Origin: Thermoanaerobacterales bacterium
Lineage (GTDB): Bacteria; Actinomycetota; Acidimicrobiia; Acidimicrobiales; JACDCH01
Assembly: GCA_017577565.1 (NCBI GenBank)
Contig: PKRH01000070.1
Coordinates: 1-18,102 of the forward strand
Direction: 5' to 3'
DNA length: 18,102 nucleotides
Positions 1-7,713 of the stretch are shown here, piece after piece. The notes below the pieces were generated by a model. It did no database searches. It worked only from the letters and a program-made list of their open reading frames with translations, and was not told where the DNA came from. The translations under genes were made by a program, and so were the position numbers. Every line of letters starts with the position of its first letter. Position 1 is the stretch's first letter.

Positions 1-71
1 TTTTTCAACCAAAAGCCGCCTTCCAGTTTTTCTCCCTTCCTCGTGGCCTCGGAGTTGTGTATAAGAGCCAG
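1..71. other. Sequencing adapter (Nextera i7 oligo) at contig end, non-genomic
   Basis: Bases 41-71 match the Nextera transposase read-2 adapter (the oligo ending GTGTATAAGAGACAG) at 28 of 31 positions; the mismatches are at 47, 55 and 68. Upstream the layout of the full i7 oligo is kept: bases 6-29 resemble the 24-nt P7 sequence (about 14 of 24 identical), 30-37 have the length of an 8-nt index, and 38-40 sit where the adapter has GTC. Bases 1-5 are T, that is AAAAA in the read direction, as seen after adapter read-through. The local composition also differs sharply from the GC-rich remainder. This stretch should be trimmed and not annotated. Confidence 0.93.
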
Positions 72-140
72 TTTAACCCCGCCCCCCTCGATCTCCCCCT
101 GGCCGCCCCCCCCCAGTCCGCCCGGGCGGGCCCCGGGCCC
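72..140. other. Low-quality, error-rich genomic sequence next to adapter
   Basis: On the plus strand this stretch is made of long C runs, for example nine Cs in a row at 106-114, so it is G-rich on the minus strand. The map frame stays open through it, but family-conserved Ala, Val and Asp positions read as Gly. False G calls when signal fades in two-colour Illumina chemistry, in a read running on the minus strand towards the adapter, would explain this. That mechanism is inference. Confidence 0.6.
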
Positions 141-548
141 CATCTCGGCGTTGCCCGCCTCGAGCGCCCGGCGCGTCACCTCGACGAGCCGCTCGGAGAC
201 CGGGTCGGTCCCGCCGACGGCGGCGGTGAAGGCGGCGTCGCCGTGGTAGCCGTCGACGACCGCCCCGCAGTCGATCGAGACGATGTCGCCCTCCTCCAGC
301 CGGCGGTGGTCGGGGATGCCGTGCACGACGACCTCGTTGACGCTGGCGCAGATCACCGCCGGGTAGCCGTGGTAGCCGAGGAAGTTCGACCGGGCGCCCC
401 GGCGGGCGAGCACCTCCCGACCGATGGCGTCGAGCTCCAGCAGGGTCGCGCCGGGCCGGATGGCGGCGGCGATGCGCTCGTGCATCTCGGCCACGACCCG
501 GCCGGCGCGGCGCATCGTGCGGATCTCGTCCGCGGTCCGCCGGCCCAC
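72..548 (-). CDS. map: Methionine aminopeptidase type I, N-terminal part (truncated by contig end)
   Basis: This cytosolic metalloenzyme removes the initiator methionine from new proteins. The chosen start is GTG at 548-546, 8 nt after the adk stop; the protein opens with V(M)GRRTADEIRTMRRAGRVVA, as in type I enzymes. Visible active-site residues are His76 in VVHGIP and the metal ligands Asp93 (SIDCG) and Asp104 (YHGDAAF). The distal metal ligands (His, Glu, Glu of the C-terminal half) are missing because the contig ends. About 159 codons remain of a usual 250-290. The last 20 or so codons (72-140) keep frame and align with the family pattern PG..L..IGAAIQ....E..GF, but many residues have become Gly, which suggests read errors. 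It is the last visible gene of the secY-adk-map group. Confidence 0.9.
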
Positions 549-556
549 GGGCGGCC

Positions 557-1222
557 TCAGCCCCCGCGGCGGGCGTCCACGACGGCCAGCAGGCGCTCGG
601 TCACCTCGTCGGCGGGGCCGGTGCCGTCCACCGTCTCGAGCAGGCCCCGCTCCCGGTACCAGTCGACGAGCGGCGCGGTGTTCGCCTCGTACTCGGCCAG
701 GCGCTTGGCGATGGCCTCGGGGGTGTCGTCCTCCCGCTGGACGACGGGGCCGCCGCAGACGTCGCAGGTCCAGTCGCTGGCCGGCGGCGCGTCGACCGAG
801 TAGTTGGCGCCGCAGTCCCGGCACACCCGGCGGGCGGCGAGGCGCTCCACCACGACCTCCGTCGGCACGTCGAGGTCGACGACGAGGTCGAGGGGCCGGG
901 ACGCGGTGATCTCCGCCAGCGCCTCCGCCTGGGCCACCGTGCGGGGGAAGCCGTCGAGGATGTAGCCCCGCCCGACGGCGTCGGGCTGGGCGAGGCGCTC
1001 GTCCACGATGCCGATCATGAGGTCGTCGGGCACCAGGCTGCCGGCGGCCATGAGCTCGCCGGCCTTGCGCCCCAGCTCGGTGCCGGCCTTGACGGCCGCC
1101 CGCAGCATGTCGCCGGTCGAGATGTGGGGGACGTCGTAGTGACGGGAGAGGCGGACGCACTGCGTGCCCTTGCCGGCGCCCTGCCGGCCGAGCATCACCA
1201 TCCGCACGCCGCGGTCGCTCAC
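557..1222 (-). CDS. adk: Adenylate kinase with zinc-binding lid
   Basis: It catalyses AMP + ATP = 2 ADP in the cytoplasm. The protein has 221 aa against a usual 214-220. The P-loop is GRQGAGKGT at residues 12-20, the NMP-binding segment STGDMLRAAV is at about 35-44, and DGFPRT is at 90-95. The long lid carries two CxxC pairs (Cys134, Cys137, Cys153, Cys156), the structural zinc site known in Gram-positive-type enzymes. The start is GTG at 1222, overlapping the secY stop by 4 nt (GTGA), so translation is probably coupled to secY. An internal ATG at residue 8 also fits the family start and cannot be excluded. The usual P-loop reads GPPGAGKGT; here Arg-Gln replaces Pro-Pro, so the motif is intact but variant. 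Confidence 0.96.
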   Translation of the reverse strand: MSDRGVRMVMLGRQGAGKGTQCVRLSRHYDVPHISTGDMLRAAVKAGTELGRKAGELMAAGSLVPDDLMIGIVDERLAQPDAVGRGYILDGFPRTVAQAEALAEITASRPLDLVVDLDVPTEVVVERLAARRVCRDCGANYSVDAPPASDWTCDVCGGPVVQREDDTPEAIAKRLAEYEANTAPLVDWYRERGLLETVDGTGPADEVTERLLAVVDARRGG

Positions 1223-2544
1223 TTCAGGAACCCTTCGTAGTTCCGCATCATCAGCTGGCTGTCGACCTGCTTCATCGTCTCGAGCGCCACGCCGACGGCG
1301 ATGAGGATCGACGTCCCGCCGAAGGCGAACGCCCGGACGTCGGCGAAGGCGAGCAGGAGCGAGGGCAGCAGGGCGATCGCGGCGATGAAGACGGCCCCCG
1401 GCAGGGTGATGCGGGCCAGGATGCGGCCGAGGTAGCGCTCGGTCTGCGGGCCCGGGCGGATGCCCGGGATGAACCCGCCCTGCTTGCGGATCGTCTCGGC
1501 CTGCTGGTGCGGGTCGAAGGCGATGGCCGTGTAGAAGTAGGCGAAGGCGACGATCAACAGGCCGTAGATGACGATGTAGAAGATCGAGTCGGGCTGGACC
1601 AGGTTGTCGTTCACCCACTCCTGCACCGACACGCCCCAGCTGCCGGGGTCGGAGGGCAGCACCTGCGTGACGAGCAGCGGCAGGTAGAGCATCGAGCTGG
1701 CGAAGATGATCGGCACGACGCCCGACTGGTTGACCTTCAGCGGGATGTAGGTGCTCTGGCCGCCGTACATGCGCCGGCCCACCACCCGCTTGGCGAACTG
1801 GACGGGGATGCGCCGCTGCCCGTTCTCGACGATGACGATGGCCACCAGCAGCAGCACGAAGAGGCCGATGAGCGGGAGGAGCAGACCCCAGCCCCGGGTG
1901 GCCCGGATCTCGGCGAACTGCGACGGGATGCTCGACACGACGCTGGAGAAGATCAGCAGCGACATGCCGTTGCCGATGCCCCGGTTGGTGATGGTCTCAC
2001 CCATCCACATGAGGAGCGCGGTGCCCGAGGTGAGCACGAGCACGACGAGCAGCACCCGCGGCGGCGTGAACTCGGGCAGCACGTCGATGTTCGTCGGGTT
2101 GCTCGCCCCGCCGAGCAGGCCGCCGCCGCCGTTGTGGAACAGGAAGGCCAGCGCGGTCGACTGCAGCACCGCGATGGCGACGGTGAGGTAGCGGGTCCAC
2201 TGGGTGATCTTGCGCTGGCCGATGGCCCCCTGCTGCTGCCACTCCTCCAGCTTCGGGATCACCACCGTGAGGATCTGCATGATGATCGAGCTGGTGATGT
2301 AGGGCATCACCCCCAGCGCGAACACCGCGAAGTTGGTGAGGCCGGCCCCCGAGAAGAGCTGGAGGTAGGCGAGGACGCCGCCCGACTGCTCCGACTGGCG
2401 CTTCAGCTGCTCGATCGCGTCGAGGTCGATGCCGGGCGCCGGCACGTAGGAGCCCAACCGGTACAGGGCGATGATCGCCAGCGTGAACAGGATCTTGTTC
2501 CGCAGGTCGGCGACCCTGAACATGTTCCGGAGGCTGGACAGCAC
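1219..2544 (-). CDS. secY: Preprotein translocase subunit SecY
   Basis: SecY is the channel subunit of SecYEG in the cytoplasmic membrane and exports unfolded preproteins. The product is 441 aa (family 420-440) with ten hydrophobic segments expected. Family signatures are seen: LFTLAIIALYRLGSYVPAPG after the N-terminus, the GVMPYITSSIIMQILT segment, and GGFIPGIRPGPQTERYL before the C-terminal helices. The start is GTG at 2544-2542 with a GGGGAG Shine-Dalgarno 6 nt upstream. The open frame continues 96 nt further, but that extension is not SecY-like. Unlike its neighbours, secY is separated from rplO by 168 nt containing hairpins, so its expression may be adjusted relative to the ribosomal genes. 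Confidence 0.97.
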   Translation of the reverse strand: MLSSLRNMFRVADLRNKILFTLAIIALYRLGSYVPAPGIDLDAIEQLKRQSEQSGGVLAYLQLFSGAGLTNFAVFALGVMPYITSSIIMQILTVVIPKLEEWQQQGAIGQRKITQWTRYLTVAIAVLQSTALAFLFHNGGGGLLGGASNPTNIDVLPEFTPPRVLLVVLVLTSGTALLMWMGETITNRGIGNGMSLLIFSSVVSSIPSQFAEIRATRGWGLLLPLIGLFVLLLVAIVIVENGQRRIPVQFAKRVVGRRMYGGQSTYIPLKVNQSGVVPIIFASSMLYLPLLVTQVLPSDPGSWGVSVQEWVNDNLVQPDSIFYIVIYGLLIVAFAYFYTAIAFDPHQQAETIRKQGGFIPGIRPGPQTERYLGRILARITLPGAVFIAAIALLPSLLLAFADVRAFAFGGTSILIAVGVALETMKQVDSQLMMRNYEGFLK

Positions 2545-2627
2545 GGTTGCTCCCCTTCGGCGACGACGACCGACGGTGCCGGGCGCCCGATGTGGCGACC
2601 AGGTACGCAAGTCTTGCCGCTGGACGA

Positions 2628-2654
2628 CGTCGGGGCGCAACTTGCGCCCCGACG
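2628..2654 (-). promoter_or_regulatory. Perfect 13-bp hairpin in the rplO-secY gap
   Basis: Arms at 2628-2640 and 2642-2654 are exact reverse complements around a single central base; physically this is about 11-12 pairs with a tight loop. No T run follows on the minus strand. It lies 84 nt upstream of the secY start. It could act as an attenuator, partial terminator or RNA-processing site. The structure is seen directly and its role is inferred. Confidence 0.55.
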
Positions 2655-2687
2655 GTCGGCACGACCCGGTCTCTGGTCGCCGCGGCG

Positions 2688-2708
2688 CCGCCCGGCGTGG
2701 CCGGGCGG
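2688..2708 (-). terminator. GC-rich hairpin directly after rplO (possible attenuator)
   Basis: A perfect 9-bp stem (CCGCCCGGC at 2688-2696, GCCGGGCGG at 2700-2708) with a 3-nt loop begins 4 nt after the rplO stop codon. There is no U tract, which is common for actinobacterial terminator-like hairpins. Because secY lies downstream in the same direction, partial read-through is more likely than complete termination. Confidence 0.45.
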
Positions 2709-2712
2709 GACC

Positions 2713-3207
2713 TCAGCGGTTGGCGAACTGGTTGCCCTTGGCGGGCGGCCGGCGGTCGCCCCAGGGCAGGGGCAGCTTCTCGACGGTGCCGCCCGCGGCG
2801 GTGATGGCCGCCTCGGCGGCCTTCGAGAACGCGTGGGCCCGCACGGTGACGGGGCGGGTGATCTCGCCCCGGGCCAGGACCTTGACCAGCGCGCCCTTGT
2901 GGGTCAGGCCCTTGGCGTGCAGGGCCTCGGGCGTGACCTCGTCCAGCCCGGACTCCTCGATGGTGTCGAGGTTGACCGCCTGGTACTCGACCCGGAACGG
3001 GTTGTTGAAGCCCTTCAGCTTGGGCACCCGCATGTGGAGCGGCATCTGGCCGCCCTCGAAGCCGAGGGGCACCGTGTCCCGGGCCTTCTGCCCCTTCGTG
3101 CCCCGGCCGGCGGTCTTGCCGCCCTTGCCGGCGATGCCGCGCCCGACGCGCTTCGGGCGACGGTTGGCGCCGCGGGGCGGCTTCAGATCGTGGACCTTGA
3201 TGGGCAT
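2713..3207 (-). CDS. rplO: 50S ribosomal protein L15 (uL15)
   Basis: This late-assembly 23S rRNA-binding protein of the large subunit has 164 aa, slightly longer than the usual 145-150. The N-terminus MPIKVHDLKPPRGANRRPKR is followed by the Gly/Lys-rich extended segment GRGIAGKGGKTAGRGTKGQK that threads into rRNA. The C-terminal fold includes GFEGGQMPLHMRVPKLKGF and the conserved VKVLARGEIT strand. It ends with a short proline/lysine tail. The start is ATG 3207, 7 nt after the rpmD stop. It is the last ribosomal gene before secY. Confidence 0.97.
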   Translation of the reverse strand: MPIKVHDLKPPRGANRRPKRVGRGIAGKGGKTAGRGTKGQKARDTVPLGFEGGQMPLHMRVPKLKGFNNPFRVEYQAVNLDTIEESGLDEVTPEALHAKGLTHKGALVKVLARGEITRPVTVRAHAFSKAAEAAITAAGGTVEKLPLPWGDRRPPAKGNQFANR

Positions 3208-3214
3208 GGCCGTG

Positions 3215-3396
3215 CTACTCCGATTCCTCGACCTTCACGAGGTGCGGCACCTTGGCGATCATCCCGCGGATCTCAGGGCGGTCGGGCAGCGTGTTGCTCG
3301 TCCCGATGCCGCGCAGCCCGAGGGCCCGCAGGGTGCCACGGTGCTTCGGCTTGCTGCCGATGGACGACTTGACCTGGGTGACCTTGATCTCGGCCA

Positions 3397-3397
<1 letters not shown>
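3215..3397 (-). CDS. rpmD: 50S ribosomal protein L30 (uL30)
   Basis: This small large-subunit protein of 60 aa has the typical bacterial length. It begins MAEIKVTQVKSSIGSKPKHR and contains the family pattern TLRALGLRGIGTSNTLPD and IRGMIAKVPHLVKVEE. ATG 3397 shares one base with the rpsE stop (TGATG), implying translational coupling. The reading frame is open further upstream, but only this start matches the family. Confidence 0.96.
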
Positions 3398-4014
<617 letters not shown>

Positions 4015-4377
4015 TCAGAACTCCAATCCTGCCTCTCGGGCGGCGTCGGCCAGGGCGGCGACGCGCCCGTGGTAGAGGAACCCGCCCCGGTCGAACACGA
4101 CCCGCTCGATGCCGGCGGCCCGGGCGCGCTCGGCGACGCGCCGGCCGACCGCGGCGGCGCCCTCCTTGTTGGACGAGCTCGCGCGGAGGTCGGCCTCGTA
4201 GGTCGAGGCCGCGGCCAGGGTCACGCCGGCGGTGTCGTCGATGACCTGGGCCGAGATGTGCTTGTTCGAGCGGTACACGGCGAGGCGGGGGCGCTCGGGC
4301 GTGCCGCGCACCCGCTTGCGGACCCGGCGGTGCCGCCGGATGCGTGCGTCCCGCTTCTGCTTCGCGCTGCTGCTCAT
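4015..4377 (-). CDS. rplR: 50S ribosomal protein L18 (uL18)
   Basis: It binds 5S rRNA and helps anchor it to the large subunit. The chosen start is ATG 4377, giving 120 aa, the usual length. It has a basic N-terminus rich in Arg (QKRDARIRRHRRVRKRVRGT), then ERPRLAVYRSNKHISAQVID and the conserved C-terminus VVFDRGGFLYHGRVAALADAAREAGLEF-type region. An in-frame GTG lies one codon upstream (4380). The TGATG overlap with the rplF stop makes the ATG more likely. Confidence 0.96.
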   Translation of the reverse strand: MSSSAKQKRDARIRRHRRVRKRVRGTPERPRLAVYRSNKHISAQVIDDTAGVTLAAASTYEADLRASSSNKEGAAAVGRRVAERARAAGIERVVFDRGGFLYHGRVAALADAAREAGLEF

Positions 4378-4916
4378 CACTTACCTGCCTTGCCAGCCTT
4401 GCGCTGGACGTGCTCGCCGGCGTAGCGGATGCCCTTGCCCTTGTAGGGCTCGGGCTTGCGCCACGCCCGGATGTCGGCGGCCACCTGGCCGACGGCCTCC
4501 TTGTCGATGCCGGACACGACGATGCGGTTGGGGGCCGGCACCTCGAAGGTGATGCCGTCGGGGGCCTTGACGTTGACCGGGTGGCTGAAGCCCAGGGCCA
4601 GCTCCAGGGCGTCGGGGCCCTTGGCCGTCGCCCGGTAGCCGACGCCCACGATCTCGAGCTCCTTGCGGAAGCCCTCGGTGACGCCGACCACCATGTTGTT
4701 GACCAGCGAGCGGACGAGGCCGTGCATGGCCCTGGTCTGGCGCTGGTCGTCGGGGCGCTCGACCACCAGCTGGTCGCCGTCCTGGCGGACGGTGATGCTA
4801 CCGGGGATGTCGCGCTCCAGCGTCCCCTTGGGGCCGCGCACGGTGATGTGCCGGTCCTCGATCGACACCTCGACGCCGCTGGGCACGGGGATGGGGGCCT
4901 TACCGATGCGAGACAT
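4377..4916 (-). CDS. rplF: 50S ribosomal protein L6 (uL6)
   Basis: This large-subunit protein near the factor-binding site (sarcin-ricin loop region) has 179 aa, the standard length. It starts MSRIGKAPIPVPSGVEVSIE. Its two repeated L6 folds are visible: the first carries VRGPKGTLERDIPGSITV, and the second ends with the signature EPYKGKGIRYAGEHVQRKAGK. The spacing to rpsH is 6 nt, and its stop overlaps the rplR start by one base. Confidence 0.97.
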   Translation of the reverse strand: MSRIGKAPIPVPSGVEVSIEDRHITVRGPKGTLERDIPGSITVRQDGDQLVVERPDDQRQTRAMHGLVRSLVNNMVVGVTEGFRKELEIVGVGYRATAKGPDALELALGFSHPVNVKAPDGITFEVPAPNRIVVSGIDKEAVGQVAADIRAWRKPEPYKGKGIRYAGEHVQRKAGKAGK

Positions 4917-4922
4917 GGGGGA

Positions 4923-5327
4923 TCACCACACGTAGCAGAGGACCTCGCCGCCCACCCGGCGCCGGCGCGCCTCGCGGTCGGTCAGCAGTCCCTGGCTGGT
5001 CGAGATGACCGCGACGCCCAGGCCCCCGAGCACGCGGGGGACCTTGTCGGCCTTCGTGTAGACGCGCAGGCCGGGCTTGGACACGCGCTTGAGGCCCGAG
5101 ATGGTGCGCGCGCGGTCGGGGCTGTACTTCATGCGGATGCGCAGGGTCTTGCCGGGCTTGCCGACGTTCTCCTCCACGTCGTACCCCTCGATGTACCCCT
5201 CGGCCGCGAGGACGCCCGCCAGGGCCTCCTTGAGCTTGCTCGAGGGCATGCGCACCTCGTCGTGCATCGCCATGTTGGCGTTGCGGATCCGGGTGAGCAT
5301 GTCGGCGATGGGGTCGGTCATGGTCAT
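4923..5327 (-). CDS. rpsH: 30S ribosomal protein S8 (uS8)
   Basis: This primary 16S rRNA-binding protein of the central domain is, in E. coli, also the translational repressor of the spc operon. It has 134 aa. It starts MTMTDPIADMLTRIRNANMA, and a second in-frame ATG at residue 3 is possible. The C-terminal rRNA-binding signature is present as GLGVAVISTSQGLLTDREAR, followed by GGEVLCYVW. The start lies 16 nt after rpsN, one of the wider gaps here. Confidence 0.97.
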   Translation of the reverse strand: MTMTDPIADMLTRIRNANMAMHDEVRMPSSKLKEALAGVLAAEGYIEGYDVEENVGKPGKTLRIRMKYSPDRARTISGLKRVSKPGLRVYTKADKVPRVLGGLGVAVISTSQGLLTDREARRRRVGGEVLCYVW

Positions 5328-5343
5328 GGGGCGTCGACTCCCT

Positions 5344-5529
5344 TCACCAGCTCGCCTTGGTCACGCCGGGCAGCTCGCCTGCGTGCGCGAGCTCGCGCAG
5401 GCAGATGCGGCACAGCCCGAACTTGCGGTACACGGCGTGCGGTCGGCCGCAACGGCGGCACCGGGTGTAGGCCCGGACCTTGAACTTCGGCTTGCGCTGC
5501 TGCTTGACGATGAGCGCCTTCTTCGCCAT
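5344..5529 (-). CDS. rpsN: 30S ribosomal protein S14, zinc-ribbon type Z (uS14)
   Basis: This small-subunit head protein has 61 aa, the length of the short type Z form. Four zinc ligands are visible as two CxxC pairs: Cys24/Cys27 (YTRCRRCGRP) and Cys40/Cys43 (FGLCRICLRELA). In many actinobacteria a second zinc-independent S14 paralogue lies elsewhere and is induced when zinc is scarce; nothing of that kind is in this window. ATG 5529 lies 2 nt after the rplE stop. Confidence 0.97.
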   Translation of the reverse strand: MAKKALIVKQQRKPKFKVRAYTRCRRCGRPHAVYRKFGLCRICLRELAHAGELPGVTKASW

Positions 5530-5531
5530 GG

Positions 5532-6107
5532 CTACAGACCCTCGCGCTTGAACGGGAAGCCCAGCGCCAGCAGGAGGGCACGACCGTGGTCGTCGCTGCT
5601 GGCCGTCGTGACGATGGTGATGTCCATGCCACGGGGCTGGTCGATGCTGTCGTAGTCGATCTCCGGGAACACCAGCTGCTCGGTGAGGCCGAACGTGTAG
5701 TTGCCGTGACCGTCGAAGCTCCGGGGGTCGAGGCCCCGGAAGTCACGGATGCGGGGGATGGCGATCGAGATCAGCCGGTCCATGAACTCCCACATCCGGT
5801 CGCCCCGCAGGGTGACCTTGGCGCCGATCGCGTTGCCCTGGCGGACCTTGAACCCCGCGATCGACCTCTTGGCCCGGGTGACGAGCGGCTTCTGGCCGGT
5901 GATGGTGGCCAGGTCCCGCACGGCCCCCTCGAGCAGCGACGGCTGGGCCACCGCGGCGCCGACGCCCATGTTGACGACGATCTTCTCGAGCCGCGGCACC
6001 TGCATGATGTTGCGGAGGCCGAGCTGCTCCATCAGCTGGGCGCGCAGCTCGCTGTCGTAGCGGGCCTTGAGCCGGGGCACGACCCGCTCCTGGGTGGCGT
6101 TGCTCAC
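5532..6107 (-). CDS. rplE: 50S ribosomal protein L5 (uL5)
   Basis: This protein of the central protuberance binds 5S rRNA and contacts P-site tRNA. It has 191 aa. Conserved blocks include MQVPRLEKIVVNMGVG, ITGQKPLVTRAKRSIAGFK, GNAIGAKVTLRGDRMWEFMD and the C-terminal DQPRGMDITIVTTA. The start is GTG 6107 with a 4-nt GTGA overlap with the rplX stop, implying coupled translation. Confidence 0.97.
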   Translation of the reverse strand: MSNATQERVVPRLKARYDSELRAQLMEQLGLRNIMQVPRLEKIVVNMGVGAAVAQPSLLEGAVRDLATITGQKPLVTRAKRSIAGFKVRQGNAIGAKVTLRGDRMWEFMDRLISIAIPRIRDFRGLDPRSFDGHGNYTFGLTEQLVFPEIDYDSIDQPRGMDITIVTTASSDDHGRALLLALGFPFKREGL

Positions 6108-6424
6108 GCGATCTCACCTCCGCATCGCTTGCAGACGCGGACCTTGTCGCCCGCGGCGTCGACCTTGTAGCCGACCCGCGTCGGCCGGCCGCAGTTCGGG
6201 CACACCAGCGCCACGTTGGACACGTGGATCGGCATGTCCTTGTCGATGATCCCGCCCTGCTGGTTGGCCCGGGTCGGGCGCTGGTGCTTGCGGGCGGTGT
6301 TGACGCCCTCGACGATCACCCGGTTCTCGCGGGGCAGGGCGCGGATGACCTCGCCCTCCTTGCCCCGGTCCTTGCCGGTGAGGACGCGGACGCGGTCGCC
6401 CTTGCGGATCTTGAGCCCTGCCAT
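6104..6424 (-). CDS. rplX: 50S ribosomal protein L24 (uL24), CxxC-containing
   Basis: This large-subunit assembly initiator has 106 aa from ATG 6424. The N-terminal KOW motif is seen in KIRKGDRVRVLTGKDRGKEG. The C-terminal half holds two CxxC pairs (ALVCPNCGRPTRVGYK and VRVCKRCGGEI), a putative zinc ribbon found in many bacterial L24 proteins. An in-frame GTG one codon upstream (6427) is an alternative. The TGATG overlap with the rplN stop favours the ATG. Confidence 0.96.
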   Translation of the reverse strand: MAGLKIRKGDRVRVLTGKDRGKEGEVIRALPRENRVIVEGVNTARKHQRPTRANQQGGIIDKDMPIHVSNVALVCPNCGRPTRVGYKVDAAGDKVRVCKRCGGEIA

Positions 6425-6792
6425 CACAGCACCTCGGGTGCCAGCGAGATGATCTTCATGAACCGCTTGTCGCGCAGCTCACGCCCGACGGGGCCGAAGA
6501 TGCGGGTGCCCCGCGGGTTCCGGTCGTTGTTGATGAGGACGGCGGCGTTCTCGTCGAAGCGGATGTAGCTGCCGTCCGGCCGCCGGCGCTCCTTCTTGGT
6601 GCGGACGACGACGCAGCGCACGATGTCGCCCTTCTTCACCCCGGAGCCGGGGATCGCGTCCTTGACGGTGCCGACGAAGATGTCGCCGATCGAGGCGTAG
6701 CGGCGGCTGGAGCCGCCGAGCACCTTGATGACGAGCACCTCGCGGGCGCCGCTGTTGTCTGCCACCTTGAGGCGGCTCTCCTGCTGGATCAT
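6424..6792 (-). CDS. rplN: 50S ribosomal protein L14 (uL14)
   Basis: This intersubunit-bridge protein contacts 16S rRNA and is the binding site of the silencing factor RsfS. It has 122 aa, the exact family length. The N-terminus MIQQESRLKVADNSGAREV, the signature RRRPDGSYIRFDENAAVLIN and the C-terminus RELRDKRFMKIISLAPEVL are highly conserved. It lies 4 nt after the rpsQ stop. Confidence 0.98.
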   Translation of the reverse strand: MIQQESRLKVADNSGAREVLVIKVLGGSSRRYASIGDIFVGTVKDAIPGSGVKKGDIVRCVVVRTKKERRRPDGSYIRFDENAAVLINNDRNPRGTRIFGPVGRELRDKRFMKIISLAPEVL

Positions 6793-6796
6793 CGGA

Positions 6797-7072
6797 CTAC
6801 TTCGCCCTCTCGAGGATCTCGACGAGCCGCCAGCGCTTCTGCTTCGACAGCGGCCGGGTCTCCATCACCCGGACGCGGTCGCCGGGCCGCAGCTCGTTGT
6901 TCTCGTCGTGCGCGTAGAGCCGGCTGGTCCGGACCATCGTCTTCTTGTAGAGCGGGTGCGGCTTGCGGGTCGTGACCTCCACGACCGCCGTCTTGTCCAT
7001 CGCGGTCGAGACGACCACGCCCTCCCGGACCTTGCGGGCCCGGCGCTGGGGGGTGGCAGCGGTGTCGGCCAT
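6797..7072 (-). CDS. rpsQ: 30S ribosomal protein S17 (uS17)
   Basis: This primary 16S rRNA-binding protein has 91 aa from ATG 7072. After a basic N-terminal extension of about 17 residues the OB-fold begins with REGVVVSTAMDKTAVVEVTT, and it includes the conserved HPLYKKTMVRTSRLYAHDE and GDRVRVMETRPLSKQKRWRL. A GTG lies one codon upstream (7075). The stop of rpmC overlaps the ATG by one base (TGATG). Confidence 0.97.
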   Translation of the reverse strand: MADTAATPQRRARKVREGVVVSTAMDKTAVVEVTTRKPHPLYKKTMVRTSRLYAHDENNELRPGDRVRVMETRPLSKQKRWRLVEILERAK

Positions 7073-7293
7073 CACGCGTTCTCCTCGGTGAGCTGCTCGG
7101 CGGCGGCGATCTCGCGGGCGCGCAACTCGGTCTTGATGCGGGCGATGTCGCGCTTGACCTGCCGGATCCGCGCGTGGTTGGTCAGCTGGCCGGTCGCGAG
7201 CTGGAACCGCAGCTTGAACAGCTCGTCCTTCGCCTCGGCCAGCTGCTCGACGAGCGCCCCGTCGTCGAGGTCGTGGTACGTCGTCTTCGCCAT
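7072..7293 (-). CDS. rpmC: 50S ribosomal protein L29 (uL29)
   Basis: This small helical-hairpin protein near the exit of the peptide tunnel has 73 aa. The family pattern LAEAKDELFKLRFQLATGQL followed by NHARIRQVKRDIARIKTELR is clear. ATG 7293 lies 2 nt after the rplP stop and gives the standard N-terminus MAKTTYHDLDD. The same frame is open upstream inside rplP, but that sequence is not L29-like. Confidence 0.97.
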   Translation of the reverse strand: MAKTTYHDLDDGALVEQLAEAKDELFKLRFQLATGQLTNHARIRQVKRDIARIKTELRAREIAAAEQLTEENA

Positions 7294-7295
7294 CG

Positions 7296-7712
7296 CTACA
7301 GCGCCTCTTCCTTGGTCACGAAGCGGGCCTTGATCGGCAGCTTCTGGATGGCGCGCTCGATCGCGGCCCGGGCGATGTCGGGGTCGGGGTACGACAGCTC
7401 GAACAGGACGCGACCGGGCCTGACGACGGCGACCCACTTCTCGGGGTTGCCCTTGCCCGAGCCCATGCGGGTCTCGGCCGGCTTCTGCGTGACGGGCTTG
7501 TCCGGGAAGACGTTGATCCAGACCTTGCCACCGCGCCGGATGTGCCGGGTCATGGCGATGCGGGCGGCCTCGATCTGGCGCGCGGTGACCCACCCGGGCT
7601 CGAGGGCCTGGATGCCGTACTCGCCGAAGGTGACCTCGGTGCCACCCTTGGCCTGGCCCTTCATGCGGCCCCGGTGGTGCTTGCGGTGCGCGACCTTGCG
7701 CGGCATCAACAT
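7296..7712 (-). CDS. rplP: 50S ribosomal protein L16 (uL16)
   Basis: This large-subunit protein positions A-site tRNA near the peptidyl transferase centre. It has 138 aa, the usual length. It begins MLMPRKVAHRKHHRGRMKGQ. Conserved blocks are VTARQIEAARIAMTRHIRRG, KVWINVFPDKPVTQKPAETR, MGSGKGNPEKWVAVV and PGRVLFEL. ATG 7712 lies 1 nt after the rpsC stop. The second ATG (7706) is less likely because MLMPRK is a common family start. Confidence 0.97.
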   Translation of the reverse strand: MLMPRKVAHRKHHRGRMKGQAKGGTEVTFGEYGIQALEPGWVTARQIEAARIAMTRHIRRGGKVWINVFPDKPVTQKPAETRMGSGKGNPEKWVAVVRPGRVLFELSYPDPDIARAAIERAIQKLPIKARFVTKEEAL

Positions 7713-7713
7713 G

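Noticed and set aside
1507..3372. 621-residue open frame on the plus strand over secY and rplO
   Set aside because: Antisense shadow rich in His, Asp, Gln and Arg, with no domain; the minus-strand genes here are certain.
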